Made by a program: the position numbers and the translations under genes. The notes under the pieces were generated by a model. It had not been told where the DNA came from, searched no databases, and was given only the letters and a program-made list of their open reading frames with translations. A stretch of 64,000 nucleotides of DNA from Pseudomonas guineae (GTDB lineage Bacteria; Pseudomonadota; Gammaproteobacteria; Pseudomonadales; Pseudomonadaceae), in contig NZ_FOQL01000001.1 in NCBI RefSeq assembly GCF_900113745.1, positions 186,001 through 250,000 on the forward strand, read 5' to 3'. The first letter of the stretch is position 1. Each line of letters begins with the position of its first letter. Of this stretch, positions 1 to 8,605 are shown piece by piece.

Positions 1-193
1 TCTTCGACGAGCGACTCGAAGTGCCCCAAGCGAAATCGCGCTGTTCCAACAGCAGGCACTTCCAACCACGCCGCGCCGCTTCACGCAGAATGCCGGCACC
101 GCTGATGCCGCCACCGACGACAATCAGGTCCCAGTCGCGTTCAGCCAGTTCAGGCAATGCTTGGGTGCGCCAGGCGGCGTTCCAGTTAGTCAT
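1..193 (-). CDS. FAD-dependent glycerol-3-phosphate dehydrogenase-like oxidoreductase (N-terminal part only)
   Basis: The first 64 codons of a flavoprotein whose remainder lies beyond the window edge. After about 20 residues there is a dinucleotide-binding strand-turn-helix ([19 protein letters not shown]), followed by [15 protein letters not shown], which is the typical N-terminus of GlpD-type membrane-associated glycerol-3-phosphate dehydrogenases. These oxidise glycerol 3-phosphate to dihydroxyacetone phosphate and pass electrons to quinone. The ATG lies two bases past the stop of the upstream FAD-linked oxidase gene, so the two are probably cotranscribed and may act on related glycerol-phosphate or ether-lipid intermediates. 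The substrate cannot be fixed from the fragment. Confidence 0.85.
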   Translation of the reverse strand, partial: MTNWNAAWRTQALPELAERDWDLIVVGGGISGAGILREAARRGWKCLLLEQRDFAWGTSSRSSK

Positions 194-195
194 GA

Positions 196-1791
196 TCAAT
201 CCTGCAACAACACGCCAGGCGCCAACCGCTGCTCGGGGTCAAAGTGCCCCGCCAGACTCTTGAGTGCAGCCATGCCCAGCTCACCCTTTTCAACCGCCAA
301 ATACGGTGCATGATCACGGCCGACGCCATGCTGATGGCTGATGGTGCCGCGGTTCTCGACGATGGTTTGGCAGGCGTTATGTTTGAGTTTCTGCCAACGC
401 GCCATAGCCTCGGCATAGCTGCTGCCAGGACGGAATACGTAGGTGGTGTAAATGCTCGATCCTTGGTTGTAGACATGCGACAGGTGAGTAAACACATGCA
501 CCTGCTCGCCCTCTTCAGCCAGACCATTGCGCAGGCTGTTTTCGAGCTTGTTCAGCAAGCTATCGACATTGCTCCAGTCGGTGGCAGTTTCCAGGGTGTC
601 CACCGCATAACCGGCTGCCCACAAACCATGACGCAAATAAGGGAAACGAAAACGGTTTTCTGCCCACTTTTTGCCGAGCAGGGTGCCGGTGAAGATGCCG
701 CCAAAGCCTTTGAGCAGCTTCTTCGCTTGTTTCAGCGAAGCGGCGTTCTGCGTGCGGCTGCCGGTGACGCCGAAGGTCAACATGCACTTGCCATCACGGG
801 TACCGCGCAGGGCCAGGTACTTTTCCAGCCAGGCGATCTGCTGCGGATGACCGGCCAACGCCAGCTGGGTTTTGGTTTCGATGGCGTTGGACAGGCGCAG
901 CATCGACAGCGGCACCCGCGCCTGAGCCAGGTTGCGAATGGCCTCCAACGCCTGCTGCCAGTTAGGCAAAAACACCGCGTAGAAGCTTTCCTGCTCGGCC
1001 AAGCGGGTGATGCGTACTTTGACTTCGGAGATGATGCCGAAGCGCCCTTCGGAGCCCATCAGTATTTCGCGCAAATCAGGGCCGCCAGCAGAGGCAGGGA
1101 AAGTCGGAATATCCAAGGTGCCAGCAAAGGTTTCGACCTTACCACCGGCAAACAGCTGCTCGATCCGCCCGTAGCGCAGCGACTGCTGGCCGCTGGAACG
1201 GCTGGCGACCCAACCGCCCAACGTCGACAGCTCCCAGGATTGCGGGAAGTGGCCCAAGGTATAACCTTGAGCGCGTAGCTGGCTTTCTACTTGCGGGCCA
1301 TTGGCACCGGGCTCGAAGGTGGCGATCAGGCTAGCGTGGTCGATATCAACCAGCTTGACCATGCGTTCCAGCGACAGGGTTAGCACGGGTTTGTCGCCCG
1401 CTTGCGGGTTGATATGCCCGGCTACTGAGGTACCACCACCGTAAGGGATCACAATCAGATTTTGCTGACTGGCCCAGGCCAGTAACTCGGCAATCTGCGC
1501 GGCACTTTCCGGGTAGGCCACGCCGTCAGGGAACACGCCAAAATCACCGGAGCGCATGGCCAGCCAGTCCGGCAGGCTCTGGCCACGGGCATGGCGGACA
1601 CGGTCTTCTGCGGAAAAGCTGATCAGCGGATGGGCCTGCAGGCGTGAAGCGGGTACCTGAGCCAGTACGTGTTCCAAGCTAGCATCGGCAAGCACTTGGC
1701 CCGGGCCGACTAAGCCTGCAAGAAAAGCCTCGCCATGGGCCGGTAGTTCCACCACTGTTGCTTCATCACCCCAGCCATTCCAACGTCGCAT
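196..1791 (-). CDS. FAD-binding oxidase related to alkyldihydroxyacetonephosphate synthase
   Basis: A 531-residue protein with a PCMH-type FAD-binding domain: the FAD contact [12 protein letters not shown] lies near residue 117 and [12 protein letters not shown] near 245. The C-terminal FAD-linked oxidase domain carries the family signature [14 protein letters not shown] near residue 490. In alkyl-DHAP synthases the matching histidine-rich motif is catalytic, so the closest family is AGPS-like, although glycolate/lactate-type FAD oxidases share the fold. The start at 1791 is preceded by GGGAG at good spacing. It is followed after two bases by the glycerol-3-phosphate dehydrogenase-like gene and is divergent from an AraC-type regulator, which may control it. 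Exact substrate unknown. Confidence 0.85.
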   Translation of the reverse strand: MRRWNGWGDEATVVELPAHGEAFLAGLVGPGQVLADASLEHVLAQVPASRLQAHPLISFSAEDRVRHARGQSLPDWLAMRSGDFGVFPDGVAYPESAAQIAELLAWASQQNLIVIPYGGGTSVAGHINPQAGDKPVLTLSLERMVKLVDIDHASLIATFEPGANGPQVESQLRAQGYTLGHFPQSWELSTLGGWVASRSSGQQSLRYGRIEQLFAGGKVETFAGTLDIPTFPASAGGPDLREILMGSEGRFGIISEVKVRITRLAEQESFYAVFLPNWQQALEAIRNLAQARVPLSMLRLSNAIETKTQLALAGHPQQIAWLEKYLALRGTRDGKCMLTFGVTGSRTQNAASLKQAKKLLKGFGGIFTGTLLGKKWAENRFRFPYLRHGLWAAGYAVDTLETATDWSNVDSLLNKLENSLRNGLAEEGEQVHVFTHLSHVYNQGSSIYTTYVFRPGSSYAEAMARWQKLKHNACQTIVENRGTISHQHGVGRDHAPYLAVEKGELGMAALKSLAGHFDPEQRLAPGVLLQD

Positions 1792-1911
1792 CTGTTTCTC
1801 CCGGATATTTCAGTCACTCTCAATGGCTGCCTATACTAGCCGGCCTCGCCGGAGCGTCACTGTCGAATCGGGCCAGGCGCTATCGCCAATCAAGACATTC
1901 AGAATAAGACG

Positions 1912-2937
1912 ATGACCGACAACCTCGGCTACACCTCAGTCCCAGCCCTGCTTAAGTATTTACGCCACGCCGAACAGCTGGGCCTGAATATCGACCAAGC
2001 CTTGAACGCGGCCGGGCTTCAAGCTGAAGACCTGACTGACAATGGCAAGCGCATTCCCAGCGAAACCCACGAGCGCCTGCTCGCACACCTGCTCAAGGTC
2101 TCTGATGACCCGCTGTTCGGCCTGCATTGCGCACGTTTTGTGCAGCCTGGATCGTGGAGTGTGCTGGGTTACATCACCATGAATTGCGCCACGCTGGGCG
2201 AGGCGATGAGCCGCATCGTGCCTTACGAAAAACTGGTCGGTGATATGGGCGTAAGCCGGGTTGAGGCGGGCAGTGATCAGGTCAAATTGATCTGGAGCTG
2301 CCGCCATCAGGCCGAACCGATCCGCCGCCACATGGTGGAAAACGTGCTGGCATCCTGGCTGTTGTATGCACGCTGGATCGCCGACATGCAGCGCTCGCCC
2401 AAAGAGGTCTGGTTCGAACATGCACAGCCGAAAGGTGCAGAACTTGAGGAATACCAGGCGATTTTTGGCTGTCCGATTCGCTTCGAGCAAAGCTGCAATG
2501 CTTTGATCGTACCGCTGGAATACCTCGCCGTGCCGCTGCGTCAGGCCGATGCCAACCTGTTGCGTACCCTGGAAGAACACGCGCTAACCTTGATGGCCGG
2601 ACTAGATGACGGCGAGCCGCTGCCGCAACGGGTGAAGAATGCCCTGCGCCTGCTGCTCAAAGATGGGCTGCCGCGCAAGGAGCGGGTCGCGGAGAAATTC
2701 AACATGACGGTGCGCACCCTGCAGCGCCACCTGCAACTGGCCGGCACCAGCTACCAACAGATTCTCGATGAATTGCGCCAAGAGCTGGCCGAGTACTACC
2801 TGCTGCGCAGCGAGCTGGCGATTCAAGATATCGCCAGCTACCTGGGCTTTACCGAGTCGCGTTCATTCCATCGCAGTTTCAAGAGCTGGACCGGACAAAC
2901 GCCGGGTGAATACCGCGAGCGCCAGCGCAAACCCTAG
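1912..2937 (+). CDS. AraC-family transcriptional regulator (arabinose-binding-domain N-terminus)
   Basis: A 341-residue regulator. Residues about 20-210 resemble the Arabinose_bd/OruR-type sensor domain (SWSVLGYITMNCATLGEAM near 80). Residues about 235-335 form the twin helix-turn-helix AraC DNA-binding domain, with first helix pair VAEKFNMTVRTLQRHL and second IQDIASYLGFTESRSFHRSF, ending in WTGQTPGEYR. It is divergent from the AGPS-like/G3PDH-like operon across a 120-base intergenic region, so it is probably the local regulator. The effector is unknown. Its TAG stop falls inside the left arm of the inverted repeat that follows. Confidence 0.9.
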   Translation: MTDNLGYTSVPALLKYLRHAEQLGLNIDQALNAAGLQAEDLTDNGKRIPSETHERLLAHLLKVSDDPLFGLHCARFVQPGSWSVLGYITMNCATLGEAMSRIVPYEKLVGDMGVSRVEAGSDQVKLIWSCRHQAEPIRRHMVENVLASWLLYARWIADMQRSPKEVWFEHAQPKGAELEEYQAIFGCPIRFEQSCNALIVPLEYLAVPLRQADANLLRTLEEHALTLMAGLDDGEPLPQRVKNALRLLLKDGLPRKERVAEKFNMTVRTLQRHLQLAGTSYQQILDELRQELAEYYLLRSELAIQDIASYLGFTESRSFHRSFKSWTGQTPGEYRERQRKP

Positions 2938-2985
2938 GATGGGTGGAGCCGCCTAGATTAGGCGAGTAGCGGCGTAACCCATCCT
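2936..2985. repeat. REP-like inverted repeat between the AraC regulator and moeA
   Basis: Perfect 9-base outer arms (AGGATGGGT at 2936-2944 and ACCCATCCT at 2977-2985) enclose inner complementary stretches (GCCGC/GCGGC and GCCTA/TAGGC). This gives a long, partly cruciform hairpin of the kind found as dispersed extragenic palindromes in Pseudomonas. It sits between the convergent ends of the regulator and moeA and may also serve as a bidirectional terminator or mRNA-stabilising structure. The same 8-base arms recur, in inverted order, at 17442-17480. Confidence 0.6.
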
Positions 2986-2993
2986 GCGCGGCA

Positions 2994-4208
2994 TTAGCCG
3001 AGTATTTCGCTCAGCGGGATAAACCGCAGGCTGTCGCCCTCGGCCAGCGTCGTATCTTCCAACACCTCGGCAAAACCTTCGGCCCATGCAGCACTGCGCA
3101 GCACTCCGGAGCTCTGATTGGGATAAGGCACCACCCGGCCATTTTCCAAGCGCGCACGCAGGTATTCACGGCGCTTGCCCGGTTTGTTCCAAGTGAAGCC
3201 CGCCGGCAGCGGGAAGCCCAGCGGCTCGACCCGCTGCACACCTAGGCGGCGCAGCAGATAGGGCCGCGCCAGCAGGCCGAAAGTGACCAGCGTTGATGCC
3301 GGATTACCTGGCAAGCCGATCACCGGTACGCCACGAAACTGCCCGCAGGTGAGCGGCTTACCCGGCTTGATCGCCAGCTTCCATAGCGCCAGTTCACCCT
3401 CTTCACGTAGCGCGATGCCAAGGAAATCCGCCTCACCGACTGATACGCCGCCAGTTGAGAGAATCAGGTCAACGTCACTCAGTGCGCCCAGCGCCGCGCG
3501 AGTCAGCTCGAGGTCATCGGCCAAGATACCGCCGTCCACCACCTCGCAGCCTAAGCGTTGCAGCCAGGCCATCAGCAAACGCCTATTGCTGTTGTAAATC
3601 TGCCCCGGGCCCAATGGCAGCCCCGGCTCCACCAGCTCATCGCCGGTAGACAACACCGCGACCCGTGGCCGACGACGCACCACCAATTCAGCCGCACCGA
3701 GGGATGCTGCTAGGCCCAACTCGATCGGCCCTAAACGTGTACCCGCAGGCAGTACGCTGTCGCCAATACGGGTTTCCTGACCTTGCCCGCGCACGTTCTG
3801 GCGCACGCTTAGCGGCGCGCTGAATGCGACTCGCCCGTCCTCGGCGAGCACGGCATTCTCTTGCATCTCTACGGTATCGGCACCCGCTGGTAGCGGCGCG
3901 CCGGTGAAGATGCGCGCACAGGTACCTGGCTGCAGCGGCGTGGGTGCACTGCCGGCCTGAATACGCTGACTTACCAGCAGCGGCTCACCCGTCCAGTCGG
4001 CAAGGCGCAAGGCATAACCGTCCATTGCACTGTTGTCCCAAGGCGGCAGATCCAGTTCGGCAAGTAACGGCTCAGCCAGCACCCGGCCATCGGCTGCGTT
4101 TAAGCTGACGCGTTCAGTTTCAACAATTTCCGAGGCCTCTGCCTGCGCCAGCAAACGCGCCAGTGCCACCTCAACTGGCATCAACCCTGGCTTGTCAGCG
4201 CTGCTCAT
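2994..4208 (-). CDS. moeA: Molybdopterin molybdenumtransferase MoeA
   Basis: A 404-residue protein of normal MoeA length that inserts molybdate into adenylylated molybdopterin in the last step of Moco synthesis. Visible landmarks are DNSAMDGYALR near residue 60, RIFTGAPLPAGADTV near 100, the MoCF-binding STGDELV near 190, LSTGGVSVGE near 250 and GLPGNPAST near 300. An in-frame upstream ATG exists, but the chosen ATG at 4208 overlaps the moaB stop as ATGA, a typical coupled start, and gives the family N-terminus. It is cotranscribed with moaB and divergent from mobA across a short gap. Confidence 0.93.
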   Translation of the reverse strand: MSSADKPGLMPVEVALARLLAQAEASEIVETERVSLNAADGRVLAEPLLAELDLPPWDNSAMDGYALRLADWTGEPLLVSQRIQAGSAPTPLQPGTCARIFTGAPLPAGADTVEMQENAVLAEDGRVAFSAPLSVRQNVRGQGQETRIGDSVLPAGTRLGPIELGLAASLGAAELVVRRRPRVAVLSTGDELVEPGLPLGPGQIYNSNRRLLMAWLQRLGCEVVDGGILADDLELTRAALGALSDVDLILSTGGVSVGEADFLGIALREEGELALWKLAIKPGKPLTCGQFRGVPVIGLPGNPASTLVTFGLLARPYLLRRLGVQRVEPLGFPLPAGFTWNKPGKRREYLRARLENGRVVPYPNQSSGVLRSAAWAEGFAEVLEDTTLAEGDSLRFIPLSEILG

Positions 4209-4744
4209 CCACGGCTCTCGCAGGCAGCCAGCGCTTTTAAATGCGGGACGAAATTGCACGGGCGGTGGCGGTTATCTAGTTGCTCACCGAGGATGCCATC
4301 CCAAGCAGTACGGCAGGCATTGGTCGAACCCGGTAGGCAACAGACCAGCGTGCCATTAGCCATACCGGCCAAGGCACGCGATTGCACGGTGGAGGTACCA
4401 ATATCGACCATGGAAATCTGCCGGAACAACTCGCCGAAACCATCAACCTGTTTGTCCAGCAAACAGCTCACCGCTTCAGGGGTACTGTCGCGACCAGTAA
4501 AGCCAGTGCCACCGGTGATCAACACCACCTGCACTTGATCCTCGGCAATCCAGGTGGCCACTTGAGCGCGAATTTTGTACAGATCGTCCTTGAGCAAGAC
4601 CCGCGCAGCAAGCTGGTGGCCGGCAGCCTGTAAACGGTCAACAAATAGTTGACCCGAAGTGTCGGTTTCCAGGCTACGGGTGTCGCTGACGGTCAAAACC
4701 GCGATATTCAAGGGCACGAAATGTGCGTCGGCCTTGTGGTTCAT
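4205..4744 (-). CDS. moaB: Molybdenum cofactor biosynthesis protein MoaB
   Basis: A 179-residue MoCF-family protein (molybdopterin adenylyltransferase type) that prepares MPT-AMP for MoeA. The family signatures [13 protein letters not shown] (near residue 13) and [19 protein letters not shown] (near 75), and the C-terminal [31 protein letters not shown], are clear. The ATG at 4744 gives the normal length; a longer in-frame extension upstream has no family character and would run into mobA on the other strand. The 3' end overlaps the moeA start by four bases. Confidence 0.93.
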   Translation of the reverse strand: MNHKADAHFVPLNIAVLTVSDTRSLETDTSGQLFVDRLQAAGHQLAARVLLKDDLYKIRAQVATWIAEDQVQVVLITGGTGFTGRDSTPEAVSCLLDKQVDGFGELFRQISMVDIGTSTVQSRALAGMANGTLVCCLPGSTNACRTAWDGILGEQLDNRHRPCNFVPHLKALAACESRG

Positions 4745-4811
4745 GGCAGGCTTCCAGTTATGGGTGATAATGCTCGCCGTTATATCACAGGCCCGCTTTA
4801 GGAGGCTGCAC

Positions 4812-5393
4812 ATGCCCGCGCTTACCGTTCTTCCCACCTGTTCCGTGCTGCTGCTAGCAGGTGGTCGAGGGCAACGTATGGGCGGTGCTGACAAAGGCCT
4901 GCTCGACTGGCAAGGACGCCCACTGATTGCCTGGCTGCATGAGTTGGTGCGACCGTTGACTGACGACCTGATTATTTCCTGCAACCGTAACGCCGGGCAT
5001 TACGCGCCTTACGCGGACCATTTGGTTGCCGACGATGAAGCGGACTTCCAAGGTCCCCTCGCGGGCATCAAAGTTGGCCTGCGTGCAGCGCGCCACACTC
5101 ACCTGTTGATCCTGCCGTGCGATGCGCCACAACTCGACACGCCACTGCTGTTGGCGCTGCTGAGTCAGGCCGGCGAACGGGCTGTGGTGGTGCGCCAGGG
5201 CGAGTTTATCGAACCGCTCTTCTGCGTGATTCCACGCACGCTCTGCACCGACCTTGAGCGCGCGTGGCACGCGGGTGAACGCAGCCCACAGCGTTGGTTA
5301 CGCAGCCTGAATCCATTGACCGTGGAGTGCCCTGCAGGCGACCAGCGCCTGGCCAACTTCAATACGCCAGCGTTACTGTCGGCGCGAGAATAA
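4812..5393 (+). CDS. mobA: Molybdenum cofactor guanylyltransferase MobA
   Basis: A 193-residue nucleotidyltransferase that joins GMP to molybdopterin to form the bis-MGD cofactor. The N-terminal GTP-binding loop [19 protein letters not shown] at residues 12-30 is the family hallmark, followed by [10 protein letters not shown] and the metal-binding [13 protein letters not shown] near 100. The ATG at 4812 is preceded by AGGAGG at ideal spacing, which decides against a 51-codon upstream extension. It is transcribed away from moaB-moeA. Confidence 0.94.
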   Translation: MPALTVLPTCSVLLLAGGRGQRMGGADKGLLDWQGRPLIAWLHELVRPLTDDLIISCNRNAGHYAPYADHLVADDEADFQGPLAGIKVGLRAARHTHLLILPCDAPQLDTPLLLALLSQAGERAVVVRQGEFIEPLFCVIPRTLCTDLERAWHAGERSPQRWLRSLNPLTVECPAGDQRLANFNTPALLSARE

Positions 5394-5469
5394 CCATCAC
5401 GTAGGGAACTTGCTTGGCAATACTTCGTCACACGCTGGGTAAAAACCTCTATCAATCAAGGAGAACCCC

Positions 5470-5691
5470 ATGACCCAGCGGATTATTCCAGCATTACTGC
5501 TTACCTTGGGCCTGGCCGCGCTGACCGGTTGCGCATCGCCCACAGTGATCACCCTCAACGACGGCCGTGAAATCCAGACCATCGACGAGCCGAATTTTGA
5601 TGAGGATTCAGGCTTCTACGAGTTCGAACAGCTCGATGGCAAGCGCGCCAAGATCAACAAGGATCAAGTGCGGACCGTCAAAGAGCTGTAA
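5470..5691 (+). CDS. YgdI/YgdR-family small lipoprotein
   Basis: A 73-residue protein with a lipoprotein signal peptide ending in the lipobox LTGC (Cys18), then an SH3-like DUF903 domain (VITLNDGREIQTIDEPNFD, then YEFEQLDGKRAKINKDQV). Members are small periplasm-facing lipoproteins of unknown function. A strong RBS (AAGGAG) precedes the ATG. It stands alone downstream of mobA and is followed by a hairpin at 5701-5735. Confidence 0.9.
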   Translation: MTQRIIPALLLTLGLAALTGCASPTVITLNDGREIQTIDEPNFDEDSGFYEFEQLDGKRAKINKDQVRTVKEL

Positions 5692-5700
5692 GCCGATGGC

Positions 5701-5735
5701 CTAGGTGTCGTGGGGATCTACTTCACGACACTTAG
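5701..5735 (+). terminator. Hairpin downstream of the small lipoprotein gene
   Basis: Twelve-base arms CTAGGTGTCGTG (5701-5712) and CACGACACTTAG (5724-5735) pair with one G-T mismatch around an 11-base loop. It starts nine bases after the lipoprotein stop. There is no clear T-run, so it may be a weak terminator or a 3'-end stabiliser. Confidence 0.5.
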
Positions 5736-5915
5736 GTGCTGACATGCTGAGCAAAAGCACTCGGACGTTAGTAACAATTAAAGCCTGATAAAGCCTTACC
5801 CCTTGCACGGTAAAGCTTTCATTAAGCACTGCTCGTTAGCGTGTCCCGTTCAGCAGCAGAACATCGCAGACACCAATCCTGTCTCCGAGCAAATTCTGTT
5901 TTGAACTGCTTCGCA

Positions 5916-5965
5916 CAGCAGCCACAAAAAAGCCCGCCTAATCGCGGGCTTTTTTGTGGCTGCTG
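5916..5965. terminator. Strong bidirectional rho-independent terminator
   Basis: A perfect 22-base inverted repeat (5916-5937 and 5944-5965) around a six-base loop. The GC core GCCCGC/GCGGGC is flanked by six A on one side and six T on the other. It lies five bases past the cheV stop and terminates the minus-strand cheV transcript; it would also stop any plus-strand read-through. The 5736-5915 stretch before it holds no gene that I can see. Confidence 0.9.
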
Positions 5966-5969
5966 AACG

Positions 5970-6854
5970 CTATTGCAGGCTTTCGAACGCGCGCACCAAT
6001 GCCTTACTCAGGTCCACAATAGAGAACTTAGTCAGCACATCGTTGGCACCAACTGCCTTGGCTTTTTCAGTGTTCATGGTGCTGTCGAGCGAGGTGTGCA
6101 GCAAGACATAAACCTGACCAATATCCGGTTTTTTACGCAACGTACGTACGAGCTCATAGCCATCCATTTCCGGCATTTCGATATCCGACACCAACACTTC
6201 AATTGGTTGCCCGGCAGCGTATTGCGCTTGCAGCAACTCAAGCGCTGCGGCAGCACTGCGCACCATCTGGCAATCCAGCTGCAACTTGCGCAGGGTAATT
6301 GTGGTTTGCTGCAGCGCCACATGGGAGTCATCCACGACCAGGACGCGGCGCCCTTTGAGCAGCGCACGCTGACGATCGGACAACAGTTGCTCGTCGAGCT
6401 CTTCGATAATCGCCGGCGCGAGTTCATGCAGTACTTTCTCGATATCGAGAATCTGCACAATTTTCCCGTCAATCTGGGTAACCCCGGTGATAAACGCCTT
6501 GCTACCGGAGCCCGCCGGCGGTGGACGCACATCGCGGGTGGAGCACTGCACAATGCGCTCTACGCTTTGCACATGCAGGCCCTGACGTGAGCGGCTGAGC
6601 TCAGTGACGATCAGGCAGCCGTCATTACTGCCGGGAACGCCCTGCTCACCGATGGCTTTGCCTAGGTCGATTACCGTCAATGCCGAGCCACGTAGCGTGG
6701 TAACACCACGCACATGCGGATGGCGACTGGGCAGCTTGGTCAGCGGCGGACATGGAATGATTTCCTGAACTTTGAGCAGGTTGATCCCCAGTAAGCGGCC
6801 GCTGTGCAACCGGAATAGCAGCAACGACAAGGCGTCTCCATGCACCATGCTCAT
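5970..6854 (-). CDS. CheV-type chemotaxis coupling protein (CheW plus receiver)
   Basis: A 294-residue cytoplasmic protein. Residues about 10-150 form a CheW-like coupling domain (LGINLLKVQEII, then HPHVRGVTTLRGSALTVIDLGKAIG). Residues about 168-290 form a response-regulator receiver with acidic pocket VLVVDDSH, phospho-acceptor Asp in VLVSDIEMPEMDGYE and conserved Lys in VLTKFS. CheV proteins link chemoreceptors to CheA and are thought to aid adaptation. There is no neighbouring che operon, as is usual for stand-alone cheV genes in Pseudomonas. The strong terminator follows directly. Confidence 0.9.
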   Translation of the reverse strand: MSMVHGDALSLLLFRLHSGRLLGINLLKVQEIIPCPPLTKLPSRHPHVRGVTTLRGSALTVIDLGKAIGEQGVPGSNDGCLIVTELSRSRQGLHVQSVERIVQCSTRDVRPPPAGSGSKAFITGVTQIDGKIVQILDIEKVLHELAPAIIEELDEQLLSDRQRALLKGRRVLVVDDSHVALQQTTITLRKLQLDCQMVRSAAAALELLQAQYAAGQPIEVLVSDIEMPEMDGYELVRTLRKKPDIGQVYVLLHTSLDSTMNTEKAKAVGANDVLTKFSIVDLSKALVRAFESLQ

Positions 6855-6900
6855 TAATCTTCATCCTTCAATAAATCGTTGACCCACGCGCGCATGGGCA

Positions 6901-7143
6901 TCAGGCGCTACGCAGGAACTCGGCAATCTGATCGGCCTCAAATGGCCAGTTCAACTCGGCGCCAGTATCGCAGCGGCGCAGCACAGGAATACGCAGCGCG
7001 TAATCCTCGACTATGTGTTCATGCTCAGCAATATCGATCAATTCGACCAGCAGACCATGCTCGACAAATGGCATCAGCAACCCTTCTGCCACCTCACAGA
7101 GGTGACAGCCGAGCGTACCGAAGAGTTGGCATTCCGGGAGCAT
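6901..7143 (-). CDS. Glutaredoxin-like (DUF836) thiol protein
   Basis: An 80-residue thioredoxin-fold protein with a redox-type motif CHLC at about residues 13-16 (LFGTLGCHLCEVAEG) and the cis-proline segment RIPVLRR. It fits the glutaredoxin-like DUF836 family. Start choice: the ATG at 7143 has GGAGG at good spacing, whereas an ATG seven codons upstream has none. Substrate unknown; it sits between cheV and the DUF5610-like gene on the same strand. Confidence 0.85.
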   Translation of the reverse strand: MLPECQLFGTLGCHLCEVAEGLLMPFVEHGLLVELIDIAEHEHIVEDYALRIPVLRRCDTGAELNWPFEADQIAEFLRSA

Positions 7144-7193
7144 CTGCGCACCTCCATAGACCAATGGACGAGCAGTTTAGCACTGCCCTAGTT

Positions 7194-8348
7194 TCAGGCG
7201 TTCGTGGTCTTGCTGCTTTCTAAGGCGGGGTCGCGCAGGTTTTGCAGGCTCTCAAGCAAGCGGCTATTAAGCCGCTCGGCTTTATCCAGACGAGCACTAT
7301 CGAATCGCTCATCCAACGAGAAACCGCCTTTTAGCAGATCCAGCAAGCTGGTCTTGTCTGTGCCTTCTGCAACCAACTGATTGACGTTGCGCAGAGCGTC
7401 GAGCATGCCTTGGGCGTAGTCGATTAGTGATTTATTGACCGCGCTGGCGGCCTGCCCGCCTTCTTGCGCCACTGAACTGTAGGTATCGGTGGCCTGACGC
7501 ACAGTAGTTTGGGTCAGGCGCAGGGACATCGATGCCAACTGCTCGCCATCCATCTCCAGCGCCATGGCCCGGTCGAATGCGCCGGACAGATCGCCGGCAT
7601 AAAACTTGTTGGACAGTTCCTGCACCTGGCCAAAGAGCTTCTCCAACGCGCCGCGTTCCTCGTCATCCAGCTCACCCTCAACACTGATTTGCCACGCGCC
7701 AATCTGCAGGCTGCCTGACTGACTGCTGGCAACCGCTGAGCTGCCTTGGCCATTGCTGCTGGCGACCACGCCAGTCTGCGACCAGTTGGCCGATGCCTGG
7801 GCGATGGAAATGCGCAAGCGATCACCATCGCGGGTGGTCACCGACATCTCGAAGGTATCTGCCTGGGCGGCAAAGCGCTCGCTATAGGCCGCAATGCTGC
7901 TTGAGCCCTCAACCAATGCGGCATCGGGGTTGAAGCGCTGGCTCAGACCACTGAAGCCGTCCTGAATCTTTTGGTAAGTGTCGTCAATATCGCTCGCCAC
8001 CTTGCCTTGCAGCCCCCCCATACCGTCGAGAATCTTGCGCGCTTCGGCAAAACCTTTTTCCACACCTTCACGGGCTTGGTCGAGGAATTTTTGCAATTTG
8101 GCGGTATCGGCACCAGCCGCTTGTTCACTTTGCAGACGCTGCTCGATAAACCCAAGAATGCGCCCGGCGACTTTCTCCGGACTGAAGTCGTTGGCCTTAC
8201 CAGCCAGCGAGCCAGGTTCAAGCCCTAGGCGTTCGGCCAGACGATTGGCCAGCGTTGCCTGCGCATCAGCCGCATTGCGTATAGCCGGCTGAGCGGTGAT
8301 GGAAGACGAGCGCGAGGCAGAGGATAAGTTTGCGGCCAGAGGGTTCAT
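7194..8348 (-). CDS. DUF5610-like hypothetical protein
   Basis: A 384-residue hydrophilic protein with no signal peptide or membrane segment. The N-terminal 60 residues are Ala/Ser-rich. Residues about 65-135 (FSPEKVAGRILGFIEQRL, then FAEARKILDGMGGL) look like the DUF5610 domain, and the middle part (FEMSVTTRDGDRLRISIAQ) recalls a beta-rich module. The C-terminal half is alpha-helical and Gln/Ala-rich. The ATG at 8348 gives a natural N-terminus (MNPLAANLSS); the longer in-frame extension lacks an RBS. Function unknown; flagellar or chemotaxis relevance is only a guess from cheV nearby. Confidence 0.7.
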   Translation of the reverse strand: MNPLAANLSSASRSSSITAQPAIRNAADAQATLANRLAERLGLEPGSLAGKANDFSPEKVAGRILGFIEQRLQSEQAAGADTAKLQKFLDQAREGVEKGFAEARKILDGMGGLQGKVASDIDDTYQKIQDGFSGLSQRFNPDAALVEGSSSIAAYSERFAAQADTFEMSVTTRDGDRLRISIAQASANWSQTGVVASSNGQGSSAVASSQSGSLQIGAWQISVEGELDDEERGALEKLFGQVQELSNKFYAGDLSGAFDRAMALEMDGEQLASMSLRLTQTTVRQATDTYSSVAQEGGQAASAVNKSLIDYAQGMLDALRNVNQLVAEGTDKTSLLDLLKGGFSLDERFDSARLDKAERLNSRLLESLQNLRDPALESSKTTNA

Positions 8349-8605
8349 GGCAAAGTACCTGAGCGGTGTATTAACAAGTTGGCGGCCCAACTCGATGAAA
8401 CTTTAACCTGACGCTGGGCAATCCGATCAACGGCACCGCGCTCATGCTAGAGCGTCTGTAACGACCGCACACTGCTCCCTAGTCCTATTCGATCATGCAT
8501 AACCGACCAAAGTCTAAAGGCTAAGGACAAACGTCCATGCTTTATTGCGCCTCGCTGGAACAGATCGGGCGCACGCCGACCCGCACACACGAGGAGCTAA
8601 TAATA

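Noticed and set aside
244..1278. Long plus-strand open frame of 344 codons
   Set aside because: It lies antisense to the AGPS-like gene, whose protein has clear family motifs. The plus-strand translation is His/Gln-rich and low in family character, typical of antisense frames in GC-rich DNA.
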